DNA of 64,000 nucleotides, taken from Ilumatobacteraceae bacterium. Lineage in GTDB: Bacteria > Actinomycetota > Acidimicrobiia > Acidimicrobiales > Ilumatobacteraceae. The notes beneath the pieces are model-generated. The model ran no database searches. It saw nothing but the letters and a program-made list of their open reading frames with translations, and was not told the DNA's origin. Made by a program: the position numbers and the translations under genes. Positions 53,935-62,403 of this stretch are shown here, one piece after another. Position 1 is the first letter of the stretch; each line of letters begins with the position of its first letter. The stretch is from positions 1 to 64,000 of the forward strand of contig JABSQH010000093.1 of NCBI GenBank assembly GCA_013213745.1. The letters run 5' to 3'.

Positions 53935-54527
53935 AGCTTCGACGCTACTGGACGGGAGAATGGGGGGGCAAACAACTCGTTTGCGAGCTCGAATGGGATG
54001 ATCTGGCCGGCGCCCCGCACCATCTGGATGGGCTCGTCGATCTTGGCGTGCAGCGCACCCAACTCGGCGACGGAACGTTGGCGTGCCCGCCAGCCAACCC
54101 AGCGCCTACCCGAAGCCGGGAAATGCCGCGAGTTGAGAAACAGGTTGAATCGCCAGCTCGTACCTCGCGGCTGATCGGTGTCGATCATCCCCCGGACGCG
54201 GATGCGCTCGTCGCCGGCCAACGCATGTCGAGCGATCATTCCGCCACTGTCGTGACCAACCACGGCCACCGAGTCGAGCCGGAGCTGATGGACCACGGCA
54301 CGGACCGCCTCGATGTGCAGTTCGAGCGACAGCGGCGACTCGGCGGTGAACGTGCTCGAACCGGCTCCGGGGAGATCGACTAGGTGACAGGTGACGTGTT
54401 CGGTCAGGTATGGCAGCAGCGTGCGGTACGTCGCTCCGCCGACCGGCCACCCGTGGACGAACAGCACATCGGGCCCAGTGCCGGCCCAAGCGGCGCCCGA
54501 TCGCGTTCGATCGGCGGAATAGGTCAG
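53935..54527 (-). pseudogene. Alpha/beta hydrolase remnant lacking cap and C-terminus
   Basis: The minus strand reads TYSADRTRSGAAWAG, PDVLFVHGWPVGGATYRTLL, VGHDSGGMIARHALAGDERI (nucleophile Asp in GHDSGG) and then LFLNSRHFPASG, running straight into VAELGALHAKIDEPIQMVRG. The cap domain between is missing, and after ELANELF the catalytic His region is lost. The first codon is CTG and overlaps the amine oxidase TGA (CTGA), exactly where other genes here have ATGA or GTGA, so the start codon itself seems mutated. Confidence 0.7.
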
Positions 54528-56434
54528 TGGCCGGCGTGGCAGGCCGCCGACGGTGGAACGTCGAGCGACGGGTTCTGCTCGAAGAAGCCATAGGGCATCA
54601 GCGTGAATCCGGTGTACTCCACCGGCATGACCGGCCAGTCTTCTGGTCGCGGCACATGCGTGACGCCGAAGGTGTGCCAGACGACGATCTCGGTGTCGTC
54701 CACGGACCGATCTGCCTGCACGTAGCTCGGCAGACCCGCGCCGCCGGGGTGCAACATGCTGAACGCGCCCGCGCTGGCGTATTGCTCGCCGGCCTCGTAC
54801 GGCGTGACCCACAGGTTGTGGCGCGCGAACCCTCCTCGCTGCCCGGCCGGCGAGTTCTCCGGCACCATGAATGTCGGCGAGGCCTGCGGCAGCAACTTGT
54901 AGGCCACGGGATTGCCGAGCTGATTGGTCGACGACGGATTGGTGATTCGCCAACTGCGACTTGCGGCCGGGTCGATGTTGCGCATCGCCGCCTGCTCGGT
55001 CCGCAGCGGCGTGGCCACCGAGCGGAACCCGGCACCGTAGGGATGCGCACCATCGTCGACCACTTCGACGTTGGTCTCGACCACCGTGTTCGCGGGTCCG
55101 TCCACCGCGACATCGAGGCGGAAGCAGAACATGTGCTGGTGGATCGGGGAGCTGATCGACGGAGCGACGAGTGGAGACGTGTCGGAGCCAACACCATCGG
55201 CCGCAACGGACACGCCGATGATGCCGGTCAACTTCATCTCCAGCTGGATCGTGCCGTCGAGGTAGAAGTACCAGTAGAACCCGTACTCGTAGTTCCCGAT
55301 CGTGTGGATCGTGCTCACCACCAACCGCCGAGACCGCCGCACCTCCGGTGCCAGGTCTGGGCGGAACGGATTGGTGTGTTTCCACAGAATGCCGAAGTCC
55401 TCTTCGTGGAGGCACACGGTGTTCTCGCGCACGATGGGGACGCCGTCGGAGCCGAGGAACGCTGCGTCGAAGTAGTAGATCTCGCCGAGGCAGTCGCAGC
55501 CGAGGGTCAGCGAGTTGGCGCTCTGGCCGAGGCTGGTCTCGCCAGCATCGAGGGCGTGCTTCCAATAGTGCAACGGCGAGGCGTCGCCGTACGGAACGAC
55601 CATGTCGGACAGCGCCGCGCGGTGCAAGATCGGGCGGTCGCGGTCGCCGTCTCGATAGCGCACGTCATGCAGGACAAGGCCCTCCACCGGGTGCACCGAG
55701 ATCCGCAGATGCCAGTTCTGCCAGGTGATCGTGTGGTCATCGACGACAAAACTCGGCCCCTCGGGTTGGGTGATGTCGAGTGGTTTGATGTCGTCGCGTT
55801 GATCCGGAACGCGGTCGGAGGCGTACTCCGCCGGCGTGTCGGGAATGGGAACGACGCCGTGATCGTCGACGACGACATCTCCAGTGTCGACGTTGACGAG
55901 GGCGATCAGCCCTTCGATGGGATAGGCGTAGTAGTTGTCGTCGGGGTCACGGTGGAGGAAGGCGAAAGCGCGCATCACCCGGCCGGTCGGCATCTCGGGT
56001 GGCTGTACGCCAGCCATCCACGGCTCGATGTGCACGAGTGACGTGTCGTCGATTCCCCGCTTGGCGAGCGCAGCATTCCACTCGTTGTGTTCGGCGAGCG
56101 CCATGTACACGGCGATCACGTCGGCGTCGCAGATCGGCGCCTGGCCCTCGTCGACCCACGTGAACGTCGAGACGTCGCCCGTCGACGACGACACGGTCAC
56201 CTCGAAGCTCTTGCCAGCCTCGGGGTCGTGACCGACGACGCTGACCATTCGATCGAACGGTGCACCCGGGGTGTGGGCAGCGAGTTCGTCGCGGCTCGGT
56301 TCGACGCGCTGACCGAAGGCGAAGAAGGCACGCTCGCTGAGCTCATCGGTCGCCCGAATCGCCGCGACGGCGGCAGCGAGTTCGTCGACCGACGCAGGGT
56401 CAAGCGGATGGATGGTCGTGGTGTCGACGGCCAT
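54524..56434 (-). CDS. Copper-containing primary-amine oxidase
   Basis: 636 aa. The self-processing Tyr that becomes topaquinone lies in GNYEYGFYWYF; the catalytic base is in YYFDAAFLGSDG; copper ligands are HxH in SSPIHQHMFCF and the distal His in VVWHTFGVTHVPRPEDWPVMP. N-terminal small domains precede the large beta-sandwich. It converts primary amines to aldehydes with release of ammonia and peroxide. No signal peptide is visible. TACGGT (56441-56446) lies 6 bases before the ATG. Confidence 0.92.
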   Translation of the reverse strand: MAVDTTTIHPLDPASVDELAAAVAAIRATDELSERAFFAFGQRVEPSRDELAAHTPGAPFDRMVSVVGHDPEAGKSFEVTVSSSTGDVSTFTWVDEGQAPICDADVIAVYMALAEHNEWNAALAKRGIDDTSLVHIEPWMAGVQPPEMPTGRVMRAFAFLHRDPDDNYYAYPIEGLIALVNVDTGDVVVDDHGVVPIPDTPAEYASDRVPDQRDDIKPLDITQPEGPSFVVDDHTITWQNWHLRISVHPVEGLVLHDVRYRDGDRDRPILHRAALSDMVVPYGDASPLHYWKHALDAGETSLGQSANSLTLGCDCLGEIYYFDAAFLGSDGVPIVRENTVCLHEEDFGILWKHTNPFRPDLAPEVRRSRRLVVSTIHTIGNYEYGFYWYFYLDGTIQLEMKLTGIIGVSVAADGVGSDTSPLVAPSISSPIHQHMFCFRLDVAVDGPANTVVETNVEVVDDGAHPYGAGFRSVATPLRTEQAAMRNIDPAASRSWRITNPSSTNQLGNPVAYKLLPQASPTFMVPENSPAGQRGGFARHNLWVTPYEAGEQYASAGAFSMLHPGGAGLPSYVQADRSVDDTEIVVWHTFGVTHVPRPEDWPVMPVEYTGFTLMPYGFFEQNPSLDVPPSAACHAGH

Positions 56435-56440
56435 CCGTCG

Positions 56441-56446
56441 ACCGTA
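56441..56446 (-). promoter_or_regulatory. -10-like TACGGT for amine oxidase
   Basis: TACGGT on the minus strand ends 6 bases before the ATG at 56434. Confidence 0.5.
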
Positions 56447-56461
56447 GGCGAGTACCGAGCG

Positions 56462-56620
56462 CTACGTCGACGCGATCACCATGTCAGCGCACGAGCCGGT
56501 GAGATATCGCGCACACTCAGCCTCGGTGGAGTCCTGCGTTGGGATCGTCGCCGCCCAGTCGGCGTACTCGCTCATGTCCAGCGGGGTGCCGAGCAAGTCG
56601 AAGCGATTGGCGTCGGCCAT
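56462..56620 (-). CDS. Small hypothetical protein upstream of amine oxidase
   Basis: 52 aa: MADANRFDLLGTPLDMSEYA and onward, ending TGSCADMVIAST. Composition looks protein-like, but I recognise no family. It ends 27 bases before the amine oxidase ATG on the same strand. It may be the leftover N-terminus of a larger decayed gene. Confidence 0.3.
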   Translation of the reverse strand: MADANRFDLLGTPLDMSEYADWAATIPTQDSTEAECARYLTGSCADMVIAST

Positions 56621-56641
56621 GGGCCCAGCTGGCGGCGATGG

Positions 56642-57166
56642 CACCCAGGCCAGCCCAGCTACACCGATCTCGACGTCGGACAGTACGCAGCTGCGTTGGG
56701 CCTGATCGATGCAGTGACTCACGCCCAATCGGAATTCGAGCCCGGCGGTGCAGCCGAGCGCATGCTGATCGGAGCTTTCGCCGCCCGCGAAGCACTCTTT
56801 TCGATCAGTGCCACTCCTGAACACGAGCGAGTCGCACGCAGCGACGCGTACGCGGCCTTTCGGCGAGCGATCGAGTCAGCGATCGCGCACGGCGAGCCAC
56901 CCCACAACGTTGCGGACGATGCCGCGACCGTCTCGACGCGCACAGTGGCGCGCGCCTGGGCACGCGCGACGGGCCAGACGCCGAAACAACTGCTCGATCA
57001 GCGCATCATTCTCGAAGCGCAAGGATTGCTCGCCAACACCGACATGTCGGCGGCCGCCATCGGGGCGCGCCTCGGGTTCCCCGAACCGACCAACTTCGCC
57101 AAGTTCTGCGGTCGGCGCACCGGCCAGACTCTGGCCGCCTTCCGACGAACAGCGTTGGCCGGCTGA
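56642..57166 (+). CDS. AraC-family DNA-binding protein, probably 5'-truncated
   Basis: The C-terminal ~100 residues are an AraC-type double HTH: RTVARAWARATGQTPKQLLDQ, then SAAAIGARLGFPEPTNFAKF and RTGQTLAAFRR. Upstream residues (VGQYAAALGLIDAVTHAQSE) resemble the linker, but the ligand-binding N-domain is absent and no good start is seen. A GTG at 56714 would give a 150-residue protein. It may be a remnant of the regulator of the neighbouring amine oxidase or methyltransferase genes (inference). Confidence 0.55.
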   Translation, partial: HPGQPSYTDLDVGQYAAALGLIDAVTHAQSEFEPGGAAERMLIGAFAAREALFSISATPEHERVARSDAYAAFRRAIESAIAHGEPPHNVADDAATVSTRTVARAWARATGQTPKQLLDQRIILEAQGLLANTDMSAAAIGARLGFPEPTNFAKFCGRRTGQTLAAFRRTALAG

Positions 57167-57178
57167 CAGACTCGACAC

Positions 57179-58105
57179 GTGACTGCACCCGAGGTCGTGT
57201 TGCTCGACGGCGGAATGGGCAAGGAACTGCGGCGGATCGGCGCACCGTTCCGTCAGCCCGAATGGTCCGCGTTGGCACTGATCGAGGCTCCGACGCGCGT
57301 CGCCGAAGCGCACCGCAACTTCGTCGCCGCAGGCGCCACCGTCATCACGACGAGCAACTACGCGGTCGTCCCGTACCACCTCGGCGACGAGCGCTTCGCT
57401 GCGCACGGCCATGAGTTGACCGCACTCGCCGGCGAGCTGGCCCGGGCGGTGGCCGACGACACCGGCGCGCTGGTCGCCGGCTCGATCCCGCCGCCGTTCG
57501 GCTCGTACCGACCGGACCTGTTCGAGCCCGACCGCGCTCCGGCGGTGTTCGACACGATCGTGCACGCATTGGCGCCGTATGTCGACCTGTGGCTGCCCGA
57601 GACACTCGGGAGCGTGGCCGAGATCGAAGCTGCCAATGCCGCACTGGATCGGGTCGGCGACGACACACCGCGGTGGGTCTCGTTCACGCTCGACGACCGC
57701 GCCGCCCATCCGGCCCTGCCGTCAGGCGAATCGATCGCGCGTGCGGCCGCGTCGCTGAACGCCACGCCACACCTCGCCGCTGTGCTCATCAACTGTTCGC
57801 TGCCCGAGCACATCACACCCGCTCTCCGCCTGCTGCGCGAGGCGCTCGGGCACCGCAACGACGTCGCTATCGGCGCCTACGCCAACGCATTCCGTCCGGA
57901 CCCTCCAACGAATTATGCGGCGAACGAGACGATCAACGAGGCGCGAGACGACCTCACGCCTGGGCGATACGCCGACATCGTCGATGATTGGATCGCCGAC
58001 GGTGCAACGATCGTCGGCGGGTGCTGCGACATCACGCCTGCGCACATCGCCGAGATTCACACCCGCCTCGACCGGGCGGACGCACCGGCGGTCAGCGGAG
58101 GGTGA
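57179..58105 (+). CDS. Homocysteine S-methyltransferase family protein
   Basis: 308 aa. LLDGGMGKELRRIG opens the barrel; the zinc-binding cysteines are in LINCSLPEHI and VGGCCDITPAHI. Relatives move a methyl group from S-methylmethionine or a similar donor to homocysteine; some also act on selenohomocysteine. It starts with GTG. Its 3' end overlaps convergent selD by 14 bases. Given the neighbour, a role in sulfur/selenium amino-acid metabolism is possible but unproven. Confidence 0.87.
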   Translation: MTAPEVVLLDGGMGKELRRIGAPFRQPEWSALALIEAPTRVAEAHRNFVAAGATVITTSNYAVVPYHLGDERFAAHGHELTALAGELARAVADDTGALVAGSIPPPFGSYRPDLFEPDRAPAVFDTIVHALAPYVDLWLPETLGSVAEIEAANAALDRVGDDTPRWVSFTLDDRAAHPALPSGESIARAAASLNATPHLAAVLINCSLPEHITPALRLLREALGHRNDVAIGAYANAFRPDPPTNYAANETINEARDDLTPGRYADIVDDWIADGATIVGGCCDITPAHIAEIHTRLDRADAPAVSGG

Positions 58106-59132
58106 CGCCCGCGTCGTCGTCGACGATCGAGCCGATGCACGCAGCGTGGTGGCCCGACTCGGCGAGTTCGGCGAGCACACGATCGACTTCACCGGGATCG
58201 ACACCGAACACCAGACCACCCGACGTCTGCGCATCGGCGAACAGGAGGCGGTGATCTTCGCCGTGAGCACCCGAGTCGAGGAGCTGATCTCCCCATTCCA
58301 GGTTGCGTCGTGTGCCGCCGGGCACCAAGCCGTCGGCAGCCAAGTCGACCGCGCCAGGCAAGAATGGCAACGCGTCGAAGTCGACGTTGGCCCGCACGTC
58401 GGACTCGATCGTCATCCGCCCGAGATGACCGAGCAGCCCGAACCCGGTGACGTCGGTACATCCGGTCGCACCGGCATCGACCGCAACCCGCGCCGCGATG
58501 TCGTTCAACCGCGTCATCGAGTCGACCGCAGCTGCAGCGATGGCGCCGCCAGCCGCATCGGCCTTGATCGCCGTGGTGATGACGCCGACACCGAGCGGCT
58601 TTGTGAGGACCAACTCATCGCCGACGCGTAGACCGGCGTTGGTCAGCACCCGGTCGGGATGGACCTCGCCGGTCACTGCCATCCCGTACTTCGGCTCGGG
58701 ATCGTCGATCGTGTGGCCGCCGACGACGGCGAATCCGGCAGCCGACGCAACGTCGCGGCCACCGGCCAACACCTCGCCGAGCAACTCGGTCGGCAGCTCG
58801 TCGCGATTCCACCCGACCAGGTTGAGGGCGAACAGTGGCCGCCCACCCATCGCATAGATGTCGGACACGCTGTTGGCTGCGGCGATGCGCCCCCAGGCAC
58901 GCGCATCGTCGACCACCGGCGTGATGAAGTCGGCGGTGGACACGAGGGCCCGTTCGTCGTCGAGCCGCCAGACGGCAGCATCGTCGCCGGTATCAGGGCC
59001 GACGAGCAGTTCGTCGGGCTGATCAGCATGCAGATCGCGCATCACGTGCGCGAGCTCGCTCGGGGCGAGCTTGCAGCCTCAACCGGCGCCGTGGCTGAAC
59101 TGGGTGAGACGAATGCGTTGGGCGTCGGTCAC
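58092..59132 (-). CDS. selD: Selenide, water dikinase, selenocysteine-containing
   Basis: 346 residues including one selenocysteine. From the GTG at 59132 the product begins TDAQRIRLTQFSHGAG, then an in-frame TGA (59079-59081, residue 18), then GCKLAPSEL. This is the SelD active-site loop GAGCGCK with its first Cys replaced by Sec, as in known selenoprotein SelDs; the following conserved Lys is present. Later blocks: TADFITPVVDD, AANSVSDIYAMGG, GGHTIDDPEPKYG and DVTGFGLLGHLG. It makes selenophosphate from selenide and ATP. GGAAGG lies 7 bases before the GTG, and a -10-like TATGGT further up. A caller that treats TGA as stop would begin at 59045 and lose the active site. Confidence 0.93.
59053..59081 (-). 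promoter_or_regulatory. SECIS-like hairpin after the selD TGA
   Basis: Seven bases after the UGA the mRNA can form AGCUCGC-CCCGA-GCGAGCU, a perfect 7-bp stem with a 5-base loop (59053-59071). Position and size fit bacterial SECIS elements that recruit SelB. The stem lies within the coding sequence. Confidence 0.6.
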
Positions 59133-59193
59133 GAGTCCACCTTCCTTTCGGCGTCGGGACGAGGAGCGCTCACCATATCGGCGCGGCCGCTCC

Positions 59194-59199
59194 TACGAT
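59194..59199 (+). promoter_or_regulatory. -10-like TACGAT for SGNH protein
   Basis: TACGAT ends 6 bases before the GTG at 59206, divergent from the selD promoter. Confidence 0.5.
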
Positions 59200-59205
59200 C
59201 TGACC

Positions 59206-60963
59206 GTGGTCGTCCGCATCGCCCGCACCATTGCGTGTTGTCTGCTCCTCCCAGCGATGGTGCTCGTCATTGCGGTGCGCCCGTCACCGGCCACCGCAGC
59301 GACGGTCGACCTACTGGTGGGCGACTCGGTGATGGCGGGCATGAGCTCGAGCGCACGGTCGTCGCTGCCCCCTCACCGGTTCGACGCCGAGGTGTGCCGC
59401 CGAGTGCTCGCCACCAGCTGCACGTATCGGGGCAATCGACCGTCGACGGCGTTGAACGTGATCCGTGCGAACGCAGGGGCGACCAACCGAGCCATCGTTA
59501 TCGCCGTCGGATACAACGACTCCTCCATCGACAGCGCCGTCGACCAAGTGATTGCCGAGGCGAGACGTCAGGGGGTGCCCCACGTCGTATGGCTCACGTA
59601 CCGGATTGCGGGCCAGTACGCCAACCAGTACCGCAACCACAATGCGACGTTGTGGGCCAAGGCGGCGATCTATCCCGAGTTGCAGATCGCCGATTGGGCG
59701 GGACGCAGCGCCGGCCGCGGCGACTGGGTGGCCTCCGACGGCACTCACCTCAACGCCAGCGGCGGCCGGGCAATGTCCCAACTCATCGGCGAGTCGCTGA
59801 ACTCTCTGGCCCCGCCCCCACCCACTCGGTGCGACTTGGCCGATGCAGGCGAGGCCGCTCCGGCGACGAGCACGACTGCGGTGGTCGCCGACTCAGGCGG
59901 GCTCACGGTCCACAACGCGCCGCAGCGCATCGCCGACACGCGTTCGGAGACGATGGTCGGAGCTGGCCGCGTCCTGCGCGTGCCCGTCCCCGCTGAGTAC
60001 GCCGATGCGCAAGCAGCTTTGGTCACGCTCACCGCCGTCGACCCGTGCCGTCGCGGCCACCTTGCCGGATTCGCGTGTGGTGCCGCCCGACCGCCGACGT
60101 CGACACTCAACGCTCGCGACCGCGCAGCGACGGCCAATCTGGCACTGATCCCGGTGGGGCAAGGCTCGATCTGCATCTATGCCTCGATGCCGACCGACGT
60201 GGTCGTCGACCTGCTCGGCCACGTCGGCGGCGATGGAGCGGGTGTGCGAACCGTCGAGCCCACGCGCATCTTCGACTCGCGTGCGACGGGTTCGGCCGAG
60301 CTCATTCCCAGCAACGGGCGGCGCGCTGCTGGCACGGTCACGACACTTCCGGTCCGTCGTTCCCCCGATGTCCCGGCCGACGCGGACGCAGTCGTGGTCA
60401 ATGTGACATCAACCGAATCCACCCGCCGGGGCTACGTGACGACGTACCCGGGGCCATGCAGCGGACCGCCGCCGACGGCGTCGAACCTCAATCACGTCGA
60501 TGGCGAGACGATCGCAGTCGCCGCCATCACCAGGGTCGGCTCCGACGGAACGATCTGCGTGTACAACCATGCGCCCACCCACCTGGTCGTCGACCTCGGC
60601 GGGGTGATCGCGGCCGACGGCGCACTCGTGCAACCCGTGAGCAACGTGCGTCTCGTCGACTCGCGCAACTCGGTGGGACCCGGCAGTGGCGATCTCGCCC
60701 TCGACACCGCCGTTGCGCCACCGAACGCGGACGGCGCGCTGGTGAACGTGGTCGGTCTACGCGACGGTCGAGGTTTCCTCACCGCACGGAGATGTGGCAC
60801 CGCGGGCGTACCCGCCCACTCGACGCTCAATCATCGCGACGGCGCAGTGGCCAATATGGCGGTCGCACCGATCGTCGGCGGGAGGACATGCGTATATCGC
60901 CAGCCGACGGCCGACGTGGTCGTCGACGCCGTCGCGTGGCTCGTCGACCCCGACGACGGCTGA
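59206..60963 (+). CDS. Secreted SGNH hydrolase with three surface repeats
   Basis: 585 aa. A signal peptide (IARTIACCLLLPAMVLVIAV, then PATAA) leads into an SGNH hydrolase: block I LLVGDSVMAG, block III GYNDSS and block V SDGTHLN. From residue ~235 there are three repeats of ~110 residues, each starting QRIADTR / TRIFDSR / VRLVDSR, passing through TLNARD / NLNHVD / TLNHRD and CIY/CVY, and ending VVVDLLG / LVVDLGG / VVVDAVA. Such repeats are common on Acidimicrobiia surface proteins. Likely an extracellular esterase acting on polysaccharide. The start is fixed by TACGAT. Confidence 0.82.
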   Translation: MVVRIARTIACCLLLPAMVLVIAVRPSPATAATVDLLVGDSVMAGMSSSARSSLPPHRFDAEVCRRVLATSCTYRGNRPSTALNVIRANAGATNRAIVIAVGYNDSSIDSAVDQVIAEARRQGVPHVVWLTYRIAGQYANQYRNHNATLWAKAAIYPELQIADWAGRSAGRGDWVASDGTHLNASGGRAMSQLIGESLNSLAPPPPTRCDLADAGEAAPATSTTAVVADSGGLTVHNAPQRIADTRSETMVGAGRVLRVPVPAEYADAQAALVTLTAVDPCRRGHLAGFACGAARPPTSTLNARDRAATANLALIPVGQGSICIYASMPTDVVVDLLGHVGGDGAGVRTVEPTRIFDSRATGSAELIPSNGRRAAGTVTTLPVRRSPDVPADADAVVVNVTSTESTRRGYVTTYPGPCSGPPPTASNLNHVDGETIAVAAITRVGSDGTICVYNHAPTHLVVDLGGVIAADGALVQPVSNVRLVDSRNSVGPGSGDLALDTAVAPPNADGALVNVVGLRDGRGFLTARRCGTAGVPAHSTLNHRDGAVANMAVAPIVGGRTCVYRQPTADVVVDAVAWLVDPDDG

Positions 60964-61201
60964 GAGTCGCCGGCAACACCGTTGGGTCTCGCCCTCGAAC
61001 TCGAGGCCGCGCATCCCTGTGCCGAGCGCAAGCGCCGAAGTAGTCCGTTGGCGATGCCGCGTGCCATCGCGCCCGCTGTGGCCCCAATTTCCGTCGCTCT
61101 CGATCGACACGCGGCGACCGTCCCACCACCCGTCGGACGGCCCCGATGAACCGTGCACCGGAATGAACGGACCGGGCGTCTCGGACGTGACGAGCGGAGA
61201 A
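60964..61201. other. Gene-free stretch
   Basis: No gene I can support. On the minus strand a run (GPSDGWWDGRRVSIESDGN) looks protein-like and might be a remnant, but no family is recognised and no start or end is convincing. Confidence 0.3.
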
Positions 61202-61207
61202 TATGGT
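61202..61207 (+). promoter_or_regulatory. -10-like TATGGT for lipoprotein
   Basis: TATGGT ends 8 bases before the ATG at 61216. Confidence 0.5.
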
Positions 61208-61215
61208 TGCCCGCC

Positions 61216-62292
61216 ATGCCCCGCACGACTGCGCACGTGATGATCGCAGCTGCAAGTGCCGTTCTGATCGCGTCGTGTGCGTCAGACGACGATGGTGGCA
61301 GCGCAGATCTGGCGATCCCGCCCACGTTGGCCGCTCCGGTCGACAGTCAGGTCACGCCTGCGACGGACGACCAGATAACCGAGAGCAGCGCACAGGCGAC
61401 CAGCAACGTTGTCGCGCTCGCCACGCAGCGTCCGCCGGTGCGCTGGCAGTGTCCGTTGCCGACCGCGATCGAGATCGCCCGCACGCTCAACGGGGCCGCG
61501 GCGATCGAGGGCACCGCAGACGTCGGGCCTGAAGGACAATTCAGTCAACTCGGATGCGTCAGCGATGCGACATCGATCGGGATCACCGTCGGTCCCGCGA
61601 CGTTCGACGAGTTCCTCAGCGCCGCGACGCCGACGGGAGGCGACGACGCCGAGTACCAGAGCAGTGAGCGTGATGCGGGCCTGTTCGACTACTGCACGGT
61701 GAGCGCATCACTCGGAGTGCAGCGGTGCGGAGCGGCGTGGACAGATGGCTCGCTGTGGGTCGACCTCAGTCAGACCGCGCCGACGCCGGGCGACCCCCCC
61801 GACGTGCAACGACTCGTCGACGAGCTGAGCACCAATGCAGAAACGATCGTTGCGGAGACGGCGGCCGTCGATCTCGTGTCGCTGATCCAGTGGTACCGGG
61901 TCACCAGTGCCGAGCTCGGACCCGAGCTGTCCCTCGACGGCACTGGCGGCGAACCCATCTTGGCTCCGACGGGCGCACTGGCCGGACAGCGCTGGCGGTT
62001 CGTCAATCTCGGAGGCGGGCGGTACGAGGTATCAAACGCCGCGTCGGGTGAGACCGGTCTACTGAGCACCGACGGCACAGGATCGTTCTTCACCGACGGT
62101 CCTGCACAACTCCCAGGACAGGTCTGGACTGTGATCCCCGAAGCGAACGACACCCACCTCGTCTTCAGCGACCTCATCGAAACGTTGGTCTTTCTCGTCC
62201 CTGACGGCGCCGGTGGCACGACGGTGATCCCCTTCGGCGCGGCTGGCGCGACGCAGTGGCTGCTCGAACCAGCAGGCGCAATCGAGCCCTGA
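61216..62292 (+). CDS. Hypothetical lipoprotein
   Basis: 358 aa. Signal peptide ends with lipobox LIASC, then an acidic DDDGG linker. Residues ~75-210 hold four Cys (WQCPLPTAIEIARTL, QLGCVSDATS, FDYCTVSAS, QRCGAAW) that could form two disulfides, a pattern seen in secreted actinobacterial lipoproteins of the DUF3558-like type. The C-terminal ~120 residues (GQRWRFVNLGGGRYEVSNAASG) resemble a ricin-like beta-trefoil that binds sugar. No catalytic motif. Start fixed by TATGGT. Confidence 0.7.
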   Translation: MPRTTAHVMIAAASAVLIASCASDDDGGSADLAIPPTLAAPVDSQVTPATDDQITESSAQATSNVVALATQRPPVRWQCPLPTAIEIARTLNGAAAIEGTADVGPEGQFSQLGCVSDATSIGITVGPATFDEFLSAATPTGGDDAEYQSSERDAGLFDYCTVSASLGVQRCGAAWTDGSLWVDLSQTAPTPGDPPDVQRLVDELSTNAETIVAETAAVDLVSLIQWYRVTSAELGPELSLDGTGGEPILAPTGALAGQRWRFVNLGGGRYEVSNAASGETGLLSTDGTGSFFTDGPAQLPGQVWTVIPEANDTHLVFSDLIETLVFLVPDGAGGTTVIPFGAAGATQWLLEPAGAIEP

Positions 62293-62315
62293 CGCAGGTA
62301 GCGTCGTGAGCTCAC

Positions 62316-62334
62316 CGGATGGCAGTTCCATCCG
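62316..62334. terminator. Hairpin between lipoprotein and helicase genes
   Basis: CGGATGG-CAGTT-CCATCCG, a perfect 7-bp stem with a 5-base loop, 24 bases after the lipoprotein stop. No T-run follows, so it could be a terminator or part of the leader of the helicase mRNA. Confidence 0.35.
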
Positions 62335-62403
62335 ATGGGTTCGCAGACGGGCGATGAGTTCCGATCGAGTGAACCATCCCCCCACAACGAGGAGCCCCTC
62401 TCC

